From positions 48,785 through 112,784 of the forward strand of contig JAHHHF010000088.1 of assembly GCA_019359495.1 (NCBI GenBank): DNA of 64,000 nt, written 5' to 3'. Below, in pieces: positions 52,629 through 61,846 of this stretch. The notes beneath the pieces were generated by a model. It ran no database searches, was not told where the DNA came from, and saw only the letters and a list, made by a program, of their open reading frames with translations. Origin of the DNA: Goleter apudmare HA4340-LM2 (GTDB lineage: Bacteria; Cyanobacteriota; Cyanobacteriia; Cyanobacteriales; Nostocaceae). The first letter of the stretch is position 1. Every line of letters begins with the position of its first letter. The translations under genes were made by a program, and so were the position numbers.

Positions 52629-52652
52629 TTTTTTCCCTGCTTTTTTAAGATT

Positions 52653-52679
52653 AAAACCCCTGTGTGACAGGGGTTTTTT
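52653..52679 (+). terminator. Rho-independent terminator of cobO
   Basis: AAAACCCCTG and CAGGGGTTTT form a perfect 10 bp stem with a TGTGA loop, about 25 nt after the stop, ending in a TTTTTT run. It is the clearest terminator in the window. Confidence 0.88.
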
Positions 52680-52931
52680 ACTTTCATTAAAAACTAATGC
52701 TTTGTGAGTGCTTCATTATGGATTGATAGCTGCACTCTTAATTTCACCGTAAAAGCGTCGATATTGAGCGACCAGCACCCAGACATCTTATCATGTACAG
52801 TCTCAAGACTTATCGTTAAGGCCGCAAGGTTGCAGGGGACAGGGAGCAGAGTGAGAGAGAGTTTTTAGGTTCTTGCACAGATGCTCTAATCATAACTAAT
52901 CAGCCGGACATGATATCAATTTTTTTCAACT

Positions 52932-53168
52932 TTAAGCTACAGACTCATCGCGTTGGTAATCAACAACAACCTCAAAGGTAGAGTTGGGTATTTCTTGGCG
53001 GAGGTGCCGCAAATAGCCATCTGCATCAGAACGACTACGGAACCGAGCCACAATCACCCTTTCTGTATCGGAAACTAAGCGAGCGATCGCCCAAGCATTA
53101 AGACGCTTTTTGTAAGCGACAGCCTGAGTTGTAGAAGTTGAAATTTCGTAATCGGTATTTTGTGGCAT
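52932..53168 (-). CDS. Hypothetical protein (78 aa)
   Basis: Starts MPQNTDYEIS and reads like a single compact alpha/beta domain: YKKRLNAWAIARLV, VIVARFRSRSDADGYLRHLR, and STFEVVVDYQRDES. The strand-helix-strand layout with a Ser-Arg-Ser-Asp-Ala-Asp stretch looks like the small ferredoxin-like domain seen in many cyanobacterial short proteins. There is no signal peptide. It stands alone in a broad gap with its own ATG and a weak GGAGT upstream, so it is probably a real short gene. The function is unknown. Confidence 0.6.
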   Translation of the reverse strand: MPQNTDYEISTSTTQAVAYKKRLNAWAIARLVSDTERVIVARFRSRSDADGYLRHLRQEIPNSTFEVVVDYQRDESVA

Positions 53169-53558
53169 GATCTAGGTTGTCCATAGGGAGTGTGTTGAAG
53201 AGGGTTAGCAAGTCTCTTCGCGGGGATGCACTAACGTCTCTTTGTCTTAATGCACCCTTATTAATACATTATTTTTGGCTTGTCAATACTTAGTGTTACA
53301 TTTGAGATCGACATGATGAGTATTTGATTTTTGAAAAAAACTCAGTACACGTTGACCTGCCTTCTTACAAGATTGCCTATTGCCTGGCTATCACACTTGC
53401 GCTGCGCTTCTCGCACCATGTAAGCCGATTCTCCGAATTAAATCGGATTCTCATCGCTAGATTCTTGTATTCAGTTTAACTGTAGGCTTAAAAATCTAGC
53501 ACAGCACAGCTTAAATAAACCACCCATTCCAAATTAGCGAAATGCTTATGCTGTATTC
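53169..53558. other. Intergenic region upstream of the 78-aa gene
   Basis: About 390 bp of AT-rich sequence with short low-complexity stretches; no frame or motif recognised. It continues into the repeat zone at 53559. Confidence 0.35.
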
Positions 53559-53813
53559 ATTTTGAATTTTGAATTTTGCGTACTCCTGCGGAGAAGCAAG
53601 CTACGCGTAGCCTGTCGTAAAGCCTGCGGCATAGCTACGCTTAGGGCGCAGCCTCTCGTAGAGAAGACAAAAGTTCTGTAGGCGGGTTTCCCAACCTAGG
53701 AACGCCACTTCCTACAACGGGGGGAACCCCCCGAAGTTTGCCGGAAAGAACATCTCCCCGGCAACTTCTCTCCGCAACGGAGTGGCTCAACTTTTAAAGA
53801 CGAATTTTGAATT
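53559..53813. repeat. Composite interspersed repeat zone
   Basis: About 255 bp bounded by TTTTGAATTTTG and GAATTTTGAATTC. Inside are several short hairpins typical of Nostoc: CGGGGGG-AA-CCCCCCG (53718-53733), GCCGG...CCGGC and CTCCG-CAA-CGGAG, and CTACGCGTAGCC-type and GAGAAG-type units in mixed order. No coding capacity. The 255 bp between it and the ATP-grasp gene is AT-rich and holds that gene's promoter. Confidence 0.6.
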
Positions 53814-54068
53814 CACGGCGGTACTAGCTTTTAGCCGTAGGATTGACAATCCAGGACTCAGTACTGGAATATATGTTGTGATAATTTTTTACTTATCTAG
53901 CGGTAAAACTGCCACCTCAGACTGAACACTGAAAGTATAGCAAGTATTCTCGCTTAACACTCTATCTCCAGGTACAAATTATAGCTAATCTCAGTGGTTA
54001 ATGAATCTAGATGTACTTATTAACAAAATCCTCATATTATTAATTTTTTAACATACTTTTCTCTAAAA

Positions 54069-55079
54069 ATGAAAGCACCATTTGTGATCTCAATTATTCA
54101 AAAAGTGGCAGAACAAATAGGAGCAGTAGTTCTAGTAGATCCAGAATATAAATCTGTTGGACATATTACTTTTAAAAATGGCAGCAAGACGGTTTTTCGT
54201 TCCACTCAATTAAATATTAATGGCTTTGGCTCAGGAGAGATAGCGAAAGATAAAGGTTGTTCCAGCTTTTTTCTCAAACATTTTGGATACAAAGTTCCCG
54301 AAGGCAAGACATTCTTTAGTAAGAAGTTGTGTGAAAAAATATCAACGCTGAGAAATATCGATGATGGATTTGATTATGCTAAAGAACTCGGATTTCCCGT
54401 AATTGTCAAACCGCTTAATTTGAGTCAAGGAATACTAGTAGTCAAAGTTTATAATAAGCGAGAATACTATCAAGTAGTAAAAAAAATATTACGGAAAACT
54501 TCAGGTTTCATCGTTGAGAGATTTCATAGTGGTAATGACTATAGAGTTGTAGTCTTAGATGAAGAAGTAGTTGTAGCTTATCAAAGAACTCCTCTATTAG
54601 TAGTCGGAGATGGGAAATCTAGTATTATACAGCTCTTACAACAGAAACAAGAAACCTTTTTCAAAACAGGTAGAAAAATCACTATAGACTTTGATGATTT
54701 CCGCATCAAAAGAAAATTACAAAGACAGAAACTGACTTTTGATAGTGTCACACCTCAAGATACTATTGTCTATCTTTTAGATAATGCAAATTTATCCACT
54801 GGAGGAGATGCAATAGATGTAACCGAAAGCATCCACGCAGATTTTCAAAAATTAGCTATTCGTGTCGCTAAAGATATGAGTTTAAGATTGGCAGGTGTGG
54901 ACTTAATTACCAGCGATATCACGCTGCCAATGATAAACTATACGATTATTGAAGTGAATGGCTCACCTGGTTTATCTAACTACGCATCTATTGGCGAACT
55001 GCAAACTACAAGAGTAGAAAAGCTATATTTCAAAATTCTCAAAGCACTGGAGAATGAGCCAATTGGCAAATTTAGCTAA
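54069..55079 (+). CDS. ATP-grasp ligase resembling the central domain of cyanophycin synthetase
   Basis: 336 residues. The ATP-grasp parts are visible: FGYKVPEGKTFF, ELGFPVIVKPLNLSQG with the nucleotide-binding Lys, SGFIVERFHSGNDYRVVVLDEEVV, VGDGKSSIIQLLQQ, and the metal-binding end GVDLITSD...YTIIEVNGSPGL. The piece LDNANLSTGGDAIDVTESIH is close to cyanophycin synthetase (CphA). Full CphA has about 870 residues with a C-terminal Mur-ligase domain; that domain and most of the N domain are absent. So it ligates some amino acid or peptide, but the substrates are unknown. It has no neighbour that indicates a product; 0.9 kb of non-coding DNA lies upstream and a hypothetical convergent gene downstream. 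Confidence 0.82.
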   Translation: MKAPFVISIIQKVAEQIGAVVLVDPEYKSVGHITFKNGSKTVFRSTQLNINGFGSGEIAKDKGCSSFFLKHFGYKVPEGKTFFSKKLCEKISTLRNIDDGFDYAKELGFPVIVKPLNLSQGILVVKVYNKREYYQVVKKILRKTSGFIVERFHSGNDYRVVVLDEEVVVAYQRTPLLVVGDGKSSIIQLLQQKQETFFKTGRKITIDFDDFRIKRKLQRQKLTFDSVTPQDTIVYLLDNANLSTGGDAIDVTESIHADFQKLAIRVAKDMSLRLAGVDLITSDITLPMINYTIIEVNGSPGLSNYASIGELQTTRVEKLYFKILKALENEPIGKFS

Positions 55080-55146
55080 AGAGTCAAGAGTCCAAGATTA
55101 CTCTTCTTGTCCTCTACACCCTACGCCCATTAACAATGCTCTATTT

Positions 55147-55497
55147 TCACCAATTTTTACCCATTAGAAATTCAAATTCAGCTTTTAAAGCTTTGATATC
55201 TGCGAGTCTGGCTACAAGTAAATTGTCCTTACCTGCATCATTTAAACGTAGTTTCCAATAGCTAATACTCTCTGAATTATTAAACCAAAACTGAATTACA
55301 GTATCTACAACTTGATCTAGATTCCAGCCCCATTTTGGTGGAACTACTTCCACAGATTTTAGGAATGCATCTAGTGTACAAGCATGAGTGCCCAGGTATT
55401 CAACTCCTTGATGCTGTAGTTCACACATGCTTTGCTGTTGGTGATTAAAAAAATTTACAACTGGAGAGACTCCCACAATATCAAAAGTGTATTCCAT
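55147..55497 (-). CDS. Hypothetical protein (116 aa)
   Basis: MEYTFDIVGVSPVVNFFNHQQQ begins the protein; a Trp-rich middle follows (VPPKWGWNLDQVVDTVIQFWF) and a basic helical end (LLVARLADIKALKAEFEFLM). No signal peptide or membrane helix. AAGGAG lies 7 nt before the ATG at 55497, a convincing ribosome site, so it is a real gene. The family is not known to me. It is convergent with the ATP-grasp gene, from which 67 bp separates it, and no functional tie can be shown. Confidence 0.65.
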   Translation of the reverse strand: MEYTFDIVGVSPVVNFFNHQQQSMCELQHQGVEYLGTHACTLDAFLKSVEVVPPKWGWNLDQVVDTVIQFWFNNSESISYWKLRLNDAGKDNLLVARLADIKALKAEFEFLMGKNW

Positions 55498-55718
55498 TCC
55501 AGTACTCCTTAGAGTTAATCAGGGATGCCAAAGCTTGATTATGTTAAAAACAATCATATCTGAAAAAGTAATTAAATCATATCCGAAAAAAGCAAGATTT
55601 TTGTCTATGTCATCAAGCTTAAACTTTAGTGACAGATTAGCACTAGCTGATTGAGAGTGCTAATATTTTCTGCAATTGTTGTGATGTATTATTAAAGAGT
55701 TTCTGGCATAAATTTAGG

Positions 55719-56657
55719 GTGCAGATTATTTTTAATAATTTATTAATTGTCTCGCTCCAAAATGGCAAGGGAGAATTAGCAGCTTTGGCTGCTGCTGGTT
55801 TATGGGCGATCGCCTCTGTAATCTATGGACTTTTAGGGCAGCGCATACCACCAATGCAGCTAAACTTGATTAAAGGGATAATTGCGATTGCCCTACTTCT
55901 GCTCACTATCTTGATTAGTGGTGAAATGCTACCCCAGCTTGCCCCCTTGCCTACATTTCTACTCTGTCTTAGTGGTGCTGTGGGTATTGGTTGGGGTGAT
56001 ACAGTATTCCTCTCTGCCATCAATTGTTTGGGGGCGCGTCGCGTTTTGTTGCTAGGAACTCTAGCCCCTCCCATCACAGCGATCGCTGCTATGATTTTTC
56101 TGCAAGAACAGCTCAATGTCAGCGCTTGGTGTGGCATTCTATTGACAATTTTGGGAGTGGCTTGGGTGGTAACAGAACGAGTCCCCGGTACAAGCGATAT
56201 TGCCTCAACGCAACTATGGCCAGGTATCGGCTTGGGTTTGTTAGCCGCACTCGCCAATGCTATTGGGACTATCCTCTCCCGTGCAGCATTTGCGACAGGA
56301 AGTGTTAACCCTTTATGGGCGGCTTTGTTACGCTTAATGGCAGGTGTGTTTATCATCCTGCTATGGGCATCATTCCCCAAGCAGCAAAAGACAACATTTT
56401 CCGATCCCTACTGGAAATCGCCGCGAGTCATTTTCGCCAGTTTTTTTGCAGCTTTTTGTGGTACGTATTTAGGAATTTGGTTGCAACAAACAGCAATTAA
56501 ATTTACGGCTGCGGGAATTGCCTCTACACTGATGCAGACTAGTCCATTGTTTGTGATTCCGATCGCTATTTATATGGGTGAAAAAGTCAGTACAAGGGCG
56601 ATCTTTGGTGTGATAGTTGCGATCGTTGGCATTGGCTTACTATTTTACCTCAAGTAA
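55719..56657 (+). CDS. EamA/DMT-family transporter
   Basis: 312 residues with about ten membrane helices in two EamA repeats. The first (LAALAAAGLWAIASVIYGLLGQRIPPMQL, LLLGTLAPPITAIAAMIFLQEQL) and second (GIGLGLLAALANAIGTILSRAAF, LMQTSPLFVIPIAIYMGEKV) show the usual E-x-x-x at helix ends. The family exports metabolites such as amino acids or nucleotide sugars; no substrate can be fixed. The start is GTG 55719 with a poor ribosome site; later starts in the first helix would shorten the first repeat too far. It is monocistronic. A 185-codon antisense frame over it is a shadow. Confidence 0.85.
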   Translation: MQIIFNNLLIVSLQNGKGELAALAAAGLWAIASVIYGLLGQRIPPMQLNLIKGIIAIALLLLTILISGEMLPQLAPLPTFLLCLSGAVGIGWGDTVFLSAINCLGARRVLLLGTLAPPITAIAAMIFLQEQLNVSAWCGILLTILGVAWVVTERVPGTSDIASTQLWPGIGLGLLAALANAIGTILSRAAFATGSVNPLWAALLRLMAGVFIILLWASFPKQQKTTFSDPYWKSPRVIFASFFAAFCGTYLGIWLQQTAIKFTAAGIASTLMQTSPLFVIPIAIYMGEKVSTRAIFGVIVAIVGIGLLFYLK

Positions 56658-56816
56658 GTAGTAGTCTGTCAATTTTGTTTTGAGGGATTTTTGGTAGTGT
56701 GAACGTCTCGCTCACGCGGGCAAGATGCCCGCACTAAAGTCCATCATTTTTATCTTGACAGACATACTAGGATAGCGATCGCATTATTATCCTCTGGTGA
56801 GCAATAGAGAAATAAT

Positions 56817-57380
56817 TTAATAAGTTACTCGAATAGAGTTATCTGCATAGCCCATTCTGATGTCTCTTGGCAGTTTTAAACCAATGGGTGCAGTAAAAAT
56901 CACGGGTTTATCTATGTAGTGATTGGTTTTGAGTATGTCTGGTTGCAAGAAACGATTATCTGTGACGGGTATGACACTAATGGATCTAGAAAATCTGTTA
57001 CCGTAAAAGACTTTGATATTTTGAGGATGGATTCTTAAAGGAACGTTACCAGTGTTGAATAGCCTAACTTTTACAACATAAATATCTTGTCCTGAACGTA
57101 ATATATTTCCTATAGTGTCCGTACCTCCTCTAATCAGGATCTCGGTTCCTATTGCAGCCTGTTCTCCGGGTGCGACGCGCCAGGAGAAGTTTAAACGTCG
57201 CACAGACTGAGCAATTAATTGCTGCTCGTTCAAGCTAGGGGATAAATTAGGCTCAGAGATATTGCTCGACTCGTTTATCCGGCTACTTTCTCCAATTACA
57301 GTATAATTAGCCACAAGATTACAACTTAAAATACTCAAGCTGGCAATAGACAACTTCTTCAGCGTTTTTACTTGCATCAT
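56817..57380 (-). CDS. Exported hypothetical protein (187 aa)
   Basis: The first 30 residues form a Sec-like signal (KTLKKLSIASLSILSCNLVANY). The rest is a soluble beta-rich domain: RRLNFSWRVAPGEQAAIGTEILIRGGTDT, then SGQDIYVVKVRLFNTGNVPLRIHPQNIKVFYGNRF, and a C-terminal GLKLPRDIRMGYADNS. The VRLFNTGNVPLRIHP stretch looks like an immunoglobulin-like or FxLD-type beta sandwich. No family recognised. A GGGAG precedes the ATGATG start. It is a single gene between a convergent transporter and a small membrane protein gene. Confidence 0.65.
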   Translation of the reverse strand: MMQVKTLKKLSIASLSILSCNLVANYTVIGESSRINESSNISEPNLSPSLNEQQLIAQSVRRLNFSWRVAPGEQAAIGTEILIRGGTDTIGNILRSGQDIYVVKVRLFNTGNVPLRIHPQNIKVFYGNRFSRSISVIPVTDNRFLQPDILKTNHYIDKPVIFTAPIGLKLPRDIRMGYADNSIRVTY

Positions 57381-57598
57381 TAAGTTCTCCCAAACTCTGG
57401 TTTTTTTACAGTTTTGTATTGTTCACAATATACATACGTACTACAGTCTGGCTGTGCTGCAAAAGACTAGAAAATTTTTTAATGATCAATTATTGCATAA
57501 CCACTCGTGAAGGTCGTCATTGCTCATTAGTCATTTGTATTCACAAAGGACAAGAGCGATAGAATATGCATGGTTCCTACTTTGTTCTTGATTATCCC

Positions 57599-58030
57599 TT
57601 ATACCAGTCCTACCAGGATAGCGATCGCACCCAGCACTGAATGACTGACGATAATACTATATAAGTTGCGATATAAACTGCGATACTTGGTGTAGTGATA
57701 GCCCGCTTTGAGTGAATTTCTGAAGTTTTGTGGCGTAAATCCCAGTTCTACAGCAGAGAATCGGTACAGTCGAGCGATCGCTAAGATAGCCACAGCAGCC
57801 ACAATCAGAATATAAAATCGCCAGGTGAAAGGAACTAATCCCAAGTAAATTAGGAGAACAGGCAAAATGTATCCTAATACTATAATCAACATGACTTTTT
57901 GCTGTTCTCTATTGACAGACTCTGTGTTTGCAGTGTCATTCAGCAGAAGATACGCCCCACTACCATCTGTTACGAAGAATGATGGTATGGTGTTGCAAAA
58001 ATATTTAGGCGATCGTAAAATTTTTCTCAT
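57599..58030 (-). CDS. CPBP-family intramembrane protease, internally deleted (143 aa)
   Basis: Two ends of a CPBP (Abi) protein joined. The N part (VMLIIVLGYILPVLLIYLGLVPFTWRF..., RFSAVELGFTPQNFRNSLK) and the last helix (VSHSVLGAIAILVGL) are as in full-length members of about 230-250 residues. The middle, with the catalytic EExxxR and HxxxN motifs, is missing and replaced by the short YHYTKYRSLYRNLY. The frame is intact, so a protein of three helices could be made, but it cannot be an active protease. It is likely a decaying gene kept in frame. Alone on its strand. The start at 58030 and its upstream are AT-rich. Confidence 0.6.
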   Translation of the reverse strand: MRKILRSPKYFCNTIPSFFVTDGSGAYLLLNDTANTESVNREQQKVMLIIVLGYILPVLLIYLGLVPFTWRFYILIVAAVAILAIARLYRFSAVELGFTPQNFRNSLKAGYHYTKYRSLYRNLYSIIVSHSVLGAIAILVGLV

Positions 58031-58248
58031 AACTTCTCTGTACTGAGAATTTACGTATAAAAATTACAGCTATAAAGTTTACCAGTTTATGGGTATTTTC
58101 CTAAAAAGCGACTGCCATCATGTGATATGTTAGTTTTTTAACACTCCGGCTGTACTCAGCGTCAAAGTTGAGTCGAGTCGAAGCTTTAACTGAGCACTCT
58201 TCATTGAATGTTATGCAATGTTCCTCAGTATGACAGATGGTCGTGAGG

Positions 58249-58350
58249 TAGTGGCGTGGCAAGGCTAAAATAGTGCATTAATAAACCGCAGAGGCGCAGA
58301 GGACACAGAGAAAGAAGAAAAGATTTATTGCAACATTTTAGTCGTGTCAG
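58249..58350. repeat. Miniature element with TAGTGGCGTG left end
   Basis: Ends TAGTGGCGTGGCAAGGCTAAAATAGTGCA and, at right, TTGCAACATTTTAGTCGTGTC, inverted copies of the termini at 15541-15710. The interior carries the ACCGCAGAGGCGCAGAGGACAC-type repeat, unlike the interiors at 15541 and 43002. About 100 bp, no coding capacity. It lies in the 616 bp gap before sigF, the rest of which is AT-rich with no gene seen. Confidence 0.68.
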
Positions 58351-58646
58351 TCCAGTAGGCTATGTATTTTTCACCAGAATCATAGTTGAGTTCTGTTGTA
58401 GAAATTAAAGATTAAGCAAAGATGATGCTTCTTTTCAATTTTCATCGAGGAAGCCAAATCATCAGTAACAAATACAAGTAGAATATTATGCGTATATATA
58501 CTGAAGTACCGACTCCCCTCCTCGATAAGTTCAGTATAACGACGATGGTTTAAACAACTGTGACTAAGGAAAATAATGACAGCTTTGATGACACTATACG
58601 CAACTCCATTTTTCAGTAAAAGGAGTTACAACAAAGGAATTTTTAT

Positions 58647-59432
58647 ATGGCAGCAAGTGAGTCCTCTCTGCGAAGTGATGGTATAGAATTACTACACTTA
58701 TACCACCAAAATCCTTCTATTAAACTGCGTAATCAACTAGTACAGTTACACACTGGCTTAGTGCGGAAGATGGCTCATAAATTTAGCCATCAATGTAATG
58801 AACCTTATGAAGACTTAGAACAAATTGGTTATTTTGGTTTAATTAGGGCTATTGAACGCTTTGACCCTAGCCAAGGATATGCTTTTAGCTCCTTTGCTGT
58901 GCCATATATTCGCGGTGAGATGCTGCATTTTTTACGCGATCGCAGTACTCTATTAAAAATTCCCCGTCGTTGGCAAGAACTATATAATGAAGGGCAAAAA
59001 GTACGGAAGGAATTGGTAATGTCTTTGGGGCGTCCTCCCAAGGATGCAGAAATTGCCAATATACTGAAGGTATCTGTGCATGAATGGCAAGAAACTAAGT
59101 TAGCGGCTCAAAACCGGATGCCTTTGAGTTTAGATGCTACTGCTGTTCACTATGTAGATTGCCAAATCACCTTGGGTGAAGCGCTTCCTTGTCCCCGTTC
59201 TACAGCTTTTCAGCAACAAGAAGAAGAAAGACAACAACTTCAAGGGGCAATTAATTTGTTAGAAGAAAAGCCCCGTCAAGCAGTTGAATTGGTCTTTTTA
59301 AAGGAACTTTCCCGCAAAGATGCTGCGAAGAAAATTGGTACTAGTCCCATGACAGTCACCCGGTATCTGCAAAAAGGAATTCAAGATTTGATGTGTTGCT
59401 TGCAAACACCGGCTGTGGCGTCTGGATCTTGA
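58647..59432 (+). CDS. sigF: RNA polymerase sigma factor SigF (group 3)
   Basis: 261 residues of the SigF/SigB-like group 3 family. Region 2 is visible as YEDLEQIGYFGLIRAIERFDPSQGYAFSSFAVPYIRGEM, region 3 as SLGRPPKDAEIANIL, and region 4 as VFLKELSRKDAAKKIGTSPMTVTRYLQKG. No region 1.1, so it is an alternative factor. In Synechocystis SigF controls motility and pili; in filamentous relatives it is linked to hormogonium genes. AAGGA lies 8 nt before the ATG. No anti-sigma factor gene adjoins. It converges with chlD, about 150 bp away. Confidence 0.88.
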   Translation: MAASESSLRSDGIELLHLYHQNPSIKLRNQLVQLHTGLVRKMAHKFSHQCNEPYEDLEQIGYFGLIRAIERFDPSQGYAFSSFAVPYIRGEMLHFLRDRSTLLKIPRRWQELYNEGQKVRKELVMSLGRPPKDAEIANILKVSVHEWQETKLAAQNRMPLSLDATAVHYVDCQITLGEALPCPRSTAFQQQEEERQQLQGAINLLEEKPRQAVELVFLKELSRKDAAKKIGTSPMTVTRYLQKGIQDLMCCLQTPAVASGS

Positions 59433-59521
59433 TACTATCTCATTAATTTGCTTTACCCAAGTAATTCTGGTTGCGGCTGAGTTCATTTCTGGCACTTGAT
59501 TTTGGGAAAACAGAAGTCAGC

Positions 59522-59593
59522 TTACTGTAACAAAAGAATATCAACTCCCAAAAACTGAGCGCTATTAGCTAAAGCTGCATCTGCTGTTACCGA
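59522..59593 (-). pseudogene. C-terminal fragment of a PIN-domain toxin gene
   Basis: On the minus strand the sequence after the chlD stop, in another frame, translates [16 protein letters not shown] then GVDILLLQ and a stop. That is the typical end of VapC-like PIN proteins, where the Asp of the [TV]-[TA]-[AR]-D motif sits before the last helix. No upstream part of a PIN gene is seen; chlD occupies that place. The fragment overlaps the last codons of chlD by about 7 bases. Confidence 0.55.
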
Positions 59594-61629
59594 GATTTTA
59601 GATCAGCGATCGCACCTTTGGTCATAGCTGCAATAGCTTTATCGCTGGCTTTCGGCAGATGATAATACTTACCTCCTGCGGTTTGTGCTAATTCTTTAGC
59701 AAAACCAGTGGAAACGAACTTACTCTCAGTATCAATTACTAATAGTTGTATTCCTAAAGCTCTGATTCTGGCGGCTATTTCTAACAGTTCTGCTTTGATA
59801 TCTGGTTTTTCTCCTGGTTCTAGCTGTTCACCCAAAGAACGCGCCAAGGGGATGTTACCTCGTCCGTCGGTGATGGCTACAACCACAACTTGCCCAATAT
59901 CGCCGCTCATTTGGGCATTCAAGCCGACACGTACAGCTTGGGTTAAACCATGTGCTAAGGGCGAACCCCCACCGCAAGGTAATCTTTCCAGGCGATTACG
60001 TGCTAAAGCAATGGAACGTGTGGGGGGTAATAACACCTCTGCTTGTTCGCCCCGGAAGGGAATCAAGGCTACTTGGTCACGGTTTTGATAAGCTTCGGTC
60101 AAAAGTTGCATTACCGCGCCCTTAGCTGACTGCATCCGGTTTAAGGCCATAGAACCAGACGCATCTACTACAAACACCACCAAGGCCCCAGCTTTGCGTA
60201 CCAAACGCTTGGCGCGAATGTCCCCTCGTTCCACAATGACTTTACGATCTGGGTGTCTTTCTCGTCGTGCTTTTTGATACGGGGCTGCGGCTCGGAGTGT
60301 GGCATCTACTGCAATCCTTCGTACCTTGCCTTTAGGCAACATCGGCTTAATATAACGCCCTCTGTCTTCCGAAAAGATAATACTGCGACTACCAGATTTG
60401 CCTTGGCGTTTCGCCATTTGGGTAAAATACAGCACACTAGAATCGAGAATTACCCCTTCCGGATCAAAGATAAATTCTTCTGGGATGCTGGGTGGTTCCT
60501 GTTCTTCTGGCTGTTCTTCCTGTTCTTCTTGTTCCTCCTGTTCCTCTGGTTCTGATTCATCTTGATTTTCTGGTGAGGGAGGAGGTGGCGGCGGTGGGGG
60601 TGCTTGTTGTTCGGGTGGTGTCTGTACAATTGTCGCCCGTGGGACAATTACCAATTCCACAGCCCGGCGTAAATCTTCAGCATTAACTGTGTTGCGTCCT
60701 TCTAAGGCGGCGGCGGCTTTAGCAACTCGCACTGCAAATAACTCGGCGCGGTGTCCCTGTACGCCGCCACGAATAGCTTCGTCTACTAAATAGGCAATTT
60801 GTTCATGGGTGATGGTGACATCTTTTAACCATTCCCGTGCCAGGAGGATTTGGGTTTTGAGGGCGTCTAAGTCTTCGCTATATTGCTGGAGAAATTCTTG
60901 GGGAGATTGGGAGTAGGCGATCGCTTGCTCTACTGCTGCTACTCTTTGATCTAAGCCGAGGACACCATCGGCAGAAAGTGCGATCGCAATTCTATCAAGC
61001 AAATGCTCCCGCAGTGCTCCTTCTTCTGGATTATAGGTGGCAATAAATAGCGGTTTACAAGGATGCTGAAAACTAATCCCTTCCCGCTCAATTTGGTTGC
61101 GCCCCTCGGATAATACGGTTAACAGCTGATTGCTGATTTGGTCATCGAGTAAGTTAATTTCATCCACATACAAAACACCCCGGTTAGCTGTGGCGAGTAA
61201 CCCAGGCTGAAATACTGTATCCCCTTGCTTTACGGATTGTTCTACATCCACAGAACCCAAAAGTCGGTCTTCTGTCACACCCAGGGGAATTTGCACAAAG
61301 GGCGCGGGAATGATTTCTGTGGGGATTTCGTCAGTGGAAACGTTACCTGTAGCGTCTCTACACATGTCATCCCATTCTTCGGGATGGTTGGGATCGCAAT
61401 TGCTAATGGAACCCCGCACCACTTCAATTGGTGGTAGTAGTGCATGGATAGCCCGCGCCATTACTGATTTTGCCGTACCGCGACGACCTGCGATCGCTAC
61501 TCCTCCCAATCCTGGATCGACGGCTGCTAAAAGTAAGGCTAATTTAATCGCTTCTTGACCAACCACGGCAGTCAAGGGAAAGGCAGTAAGTTTGGGGGTG
61601 ATAGTAGGCGCAGGCATCGTTGACATCAT
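59587..61629 (-). CDS. chlD: Magnesium chelatase ATPase subunit D
   Basis: About 680 residues. The N-terminal AAA+ domain (about 10-330; [41 protein letters not shown]) has a Walker A GRRGTAKS; Walker B is [13 protein letters not shown] Pro-rich then Glu-rich linker (about 360-410) is typical of ChlD, followed by an integrin-I/vWA domain (VVFVDASGSM with the MIDAS motif D-x-S-x-S). With ChlI and ChlH it inserts Mg into protoporphyrin IX, the first committed step to chlorophyll, in the cytoplasm. ATG 61629 is used; a TTG at 61656 adds nine residues without a ribosome site. The C terminus runs into the remnant of a PIN gene, so the stop may have been set by an old rearrangement. Confidence 0.95.
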   Translation of the reverse strand: MMSTMPAPTITPKLTAFPLTAVVGQEAIKLALLLAAVDPGLGGVAIAGRRGTAKSVMARAIHALLPPIEVVRGSISNCDPNHPEEWDDMCRDATGNVSTDEIPTEIIPAPFVQIPLGVTEDRLLGSVDVEQSVKQGDTVFQPGLLATANRGVLYVDEINLLDDQISNQLLTVLSEGRNQIEREGISFQHPCKPLFIATYNPEEGALREHLLDRIAIALSADGVLGLDQRVAAVEQAIAYSQSPQEFLQQYSEDLDALKTQILLAREWLKDVTITHEQIAYLVDEAIRGGVQGHRAELFAVRVAKAAAALEGRNTVNAEDLRRAVELVIVPRATIVQTPPEQQAPPPPPPPPSPENQDESEPEEQEEQEEQEEQPEEQEPPSIPEEFIFDPEGVILDSSVLYFTQMAKRQGKSGSRSIIFSEDRGRYIKPMLPKGKVRRIAVDATLRAAAPYQKARRERHPDRKVIVERGDIRAKRLVRKAGALVVFVVDASGSMALNRMQSAKGAVMQLLTEAYQNRDQVALIPFRGEQAEVLLPPTRSIALARNRLERLPCGGGSPLAHGLTQAVRVGLNAQMSGDIGQVVVVAITDGRGNIPLARSLGEQLEPGEKPDIKAELLEIAARIRALGIQLLVIDTESKFVSTGFAKELAQTAGGKYYHLPKASDKAIAAMTKGAIADLKSR

Positions 61630-61846
61630 AGCTAGTCTCGGCCTATAGCATATCAATGATCTGGCACTTTTAGAATAAATGTTATGACGTCTTTTCCTGT
61701 ACTGGTGTAAGTTTTATGGCTGACAGTGAGTTTAAACTAAGTGAAATCATTTCAGTACTGAGTTGCATAAAAAATCTGGAAATCAGTGAATAGTTAATTT
61801 GATAGGTGTTCACTGTTCAACCAAGCTGCGATAGGAGAATTAGTGT

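Noticed and set aside
53559..53813. CRISPR-like array
   Set aside because: The hairpins differ in sequence and spacing; there is no direct repeat of constant length, no spacers and no cas gene.
55823..56380. 185-codon minus-strand frame opposite the EamA transporter
   Set aside because: Antisense shadow; the plus-strand frame has a complete ten-helix transporter.
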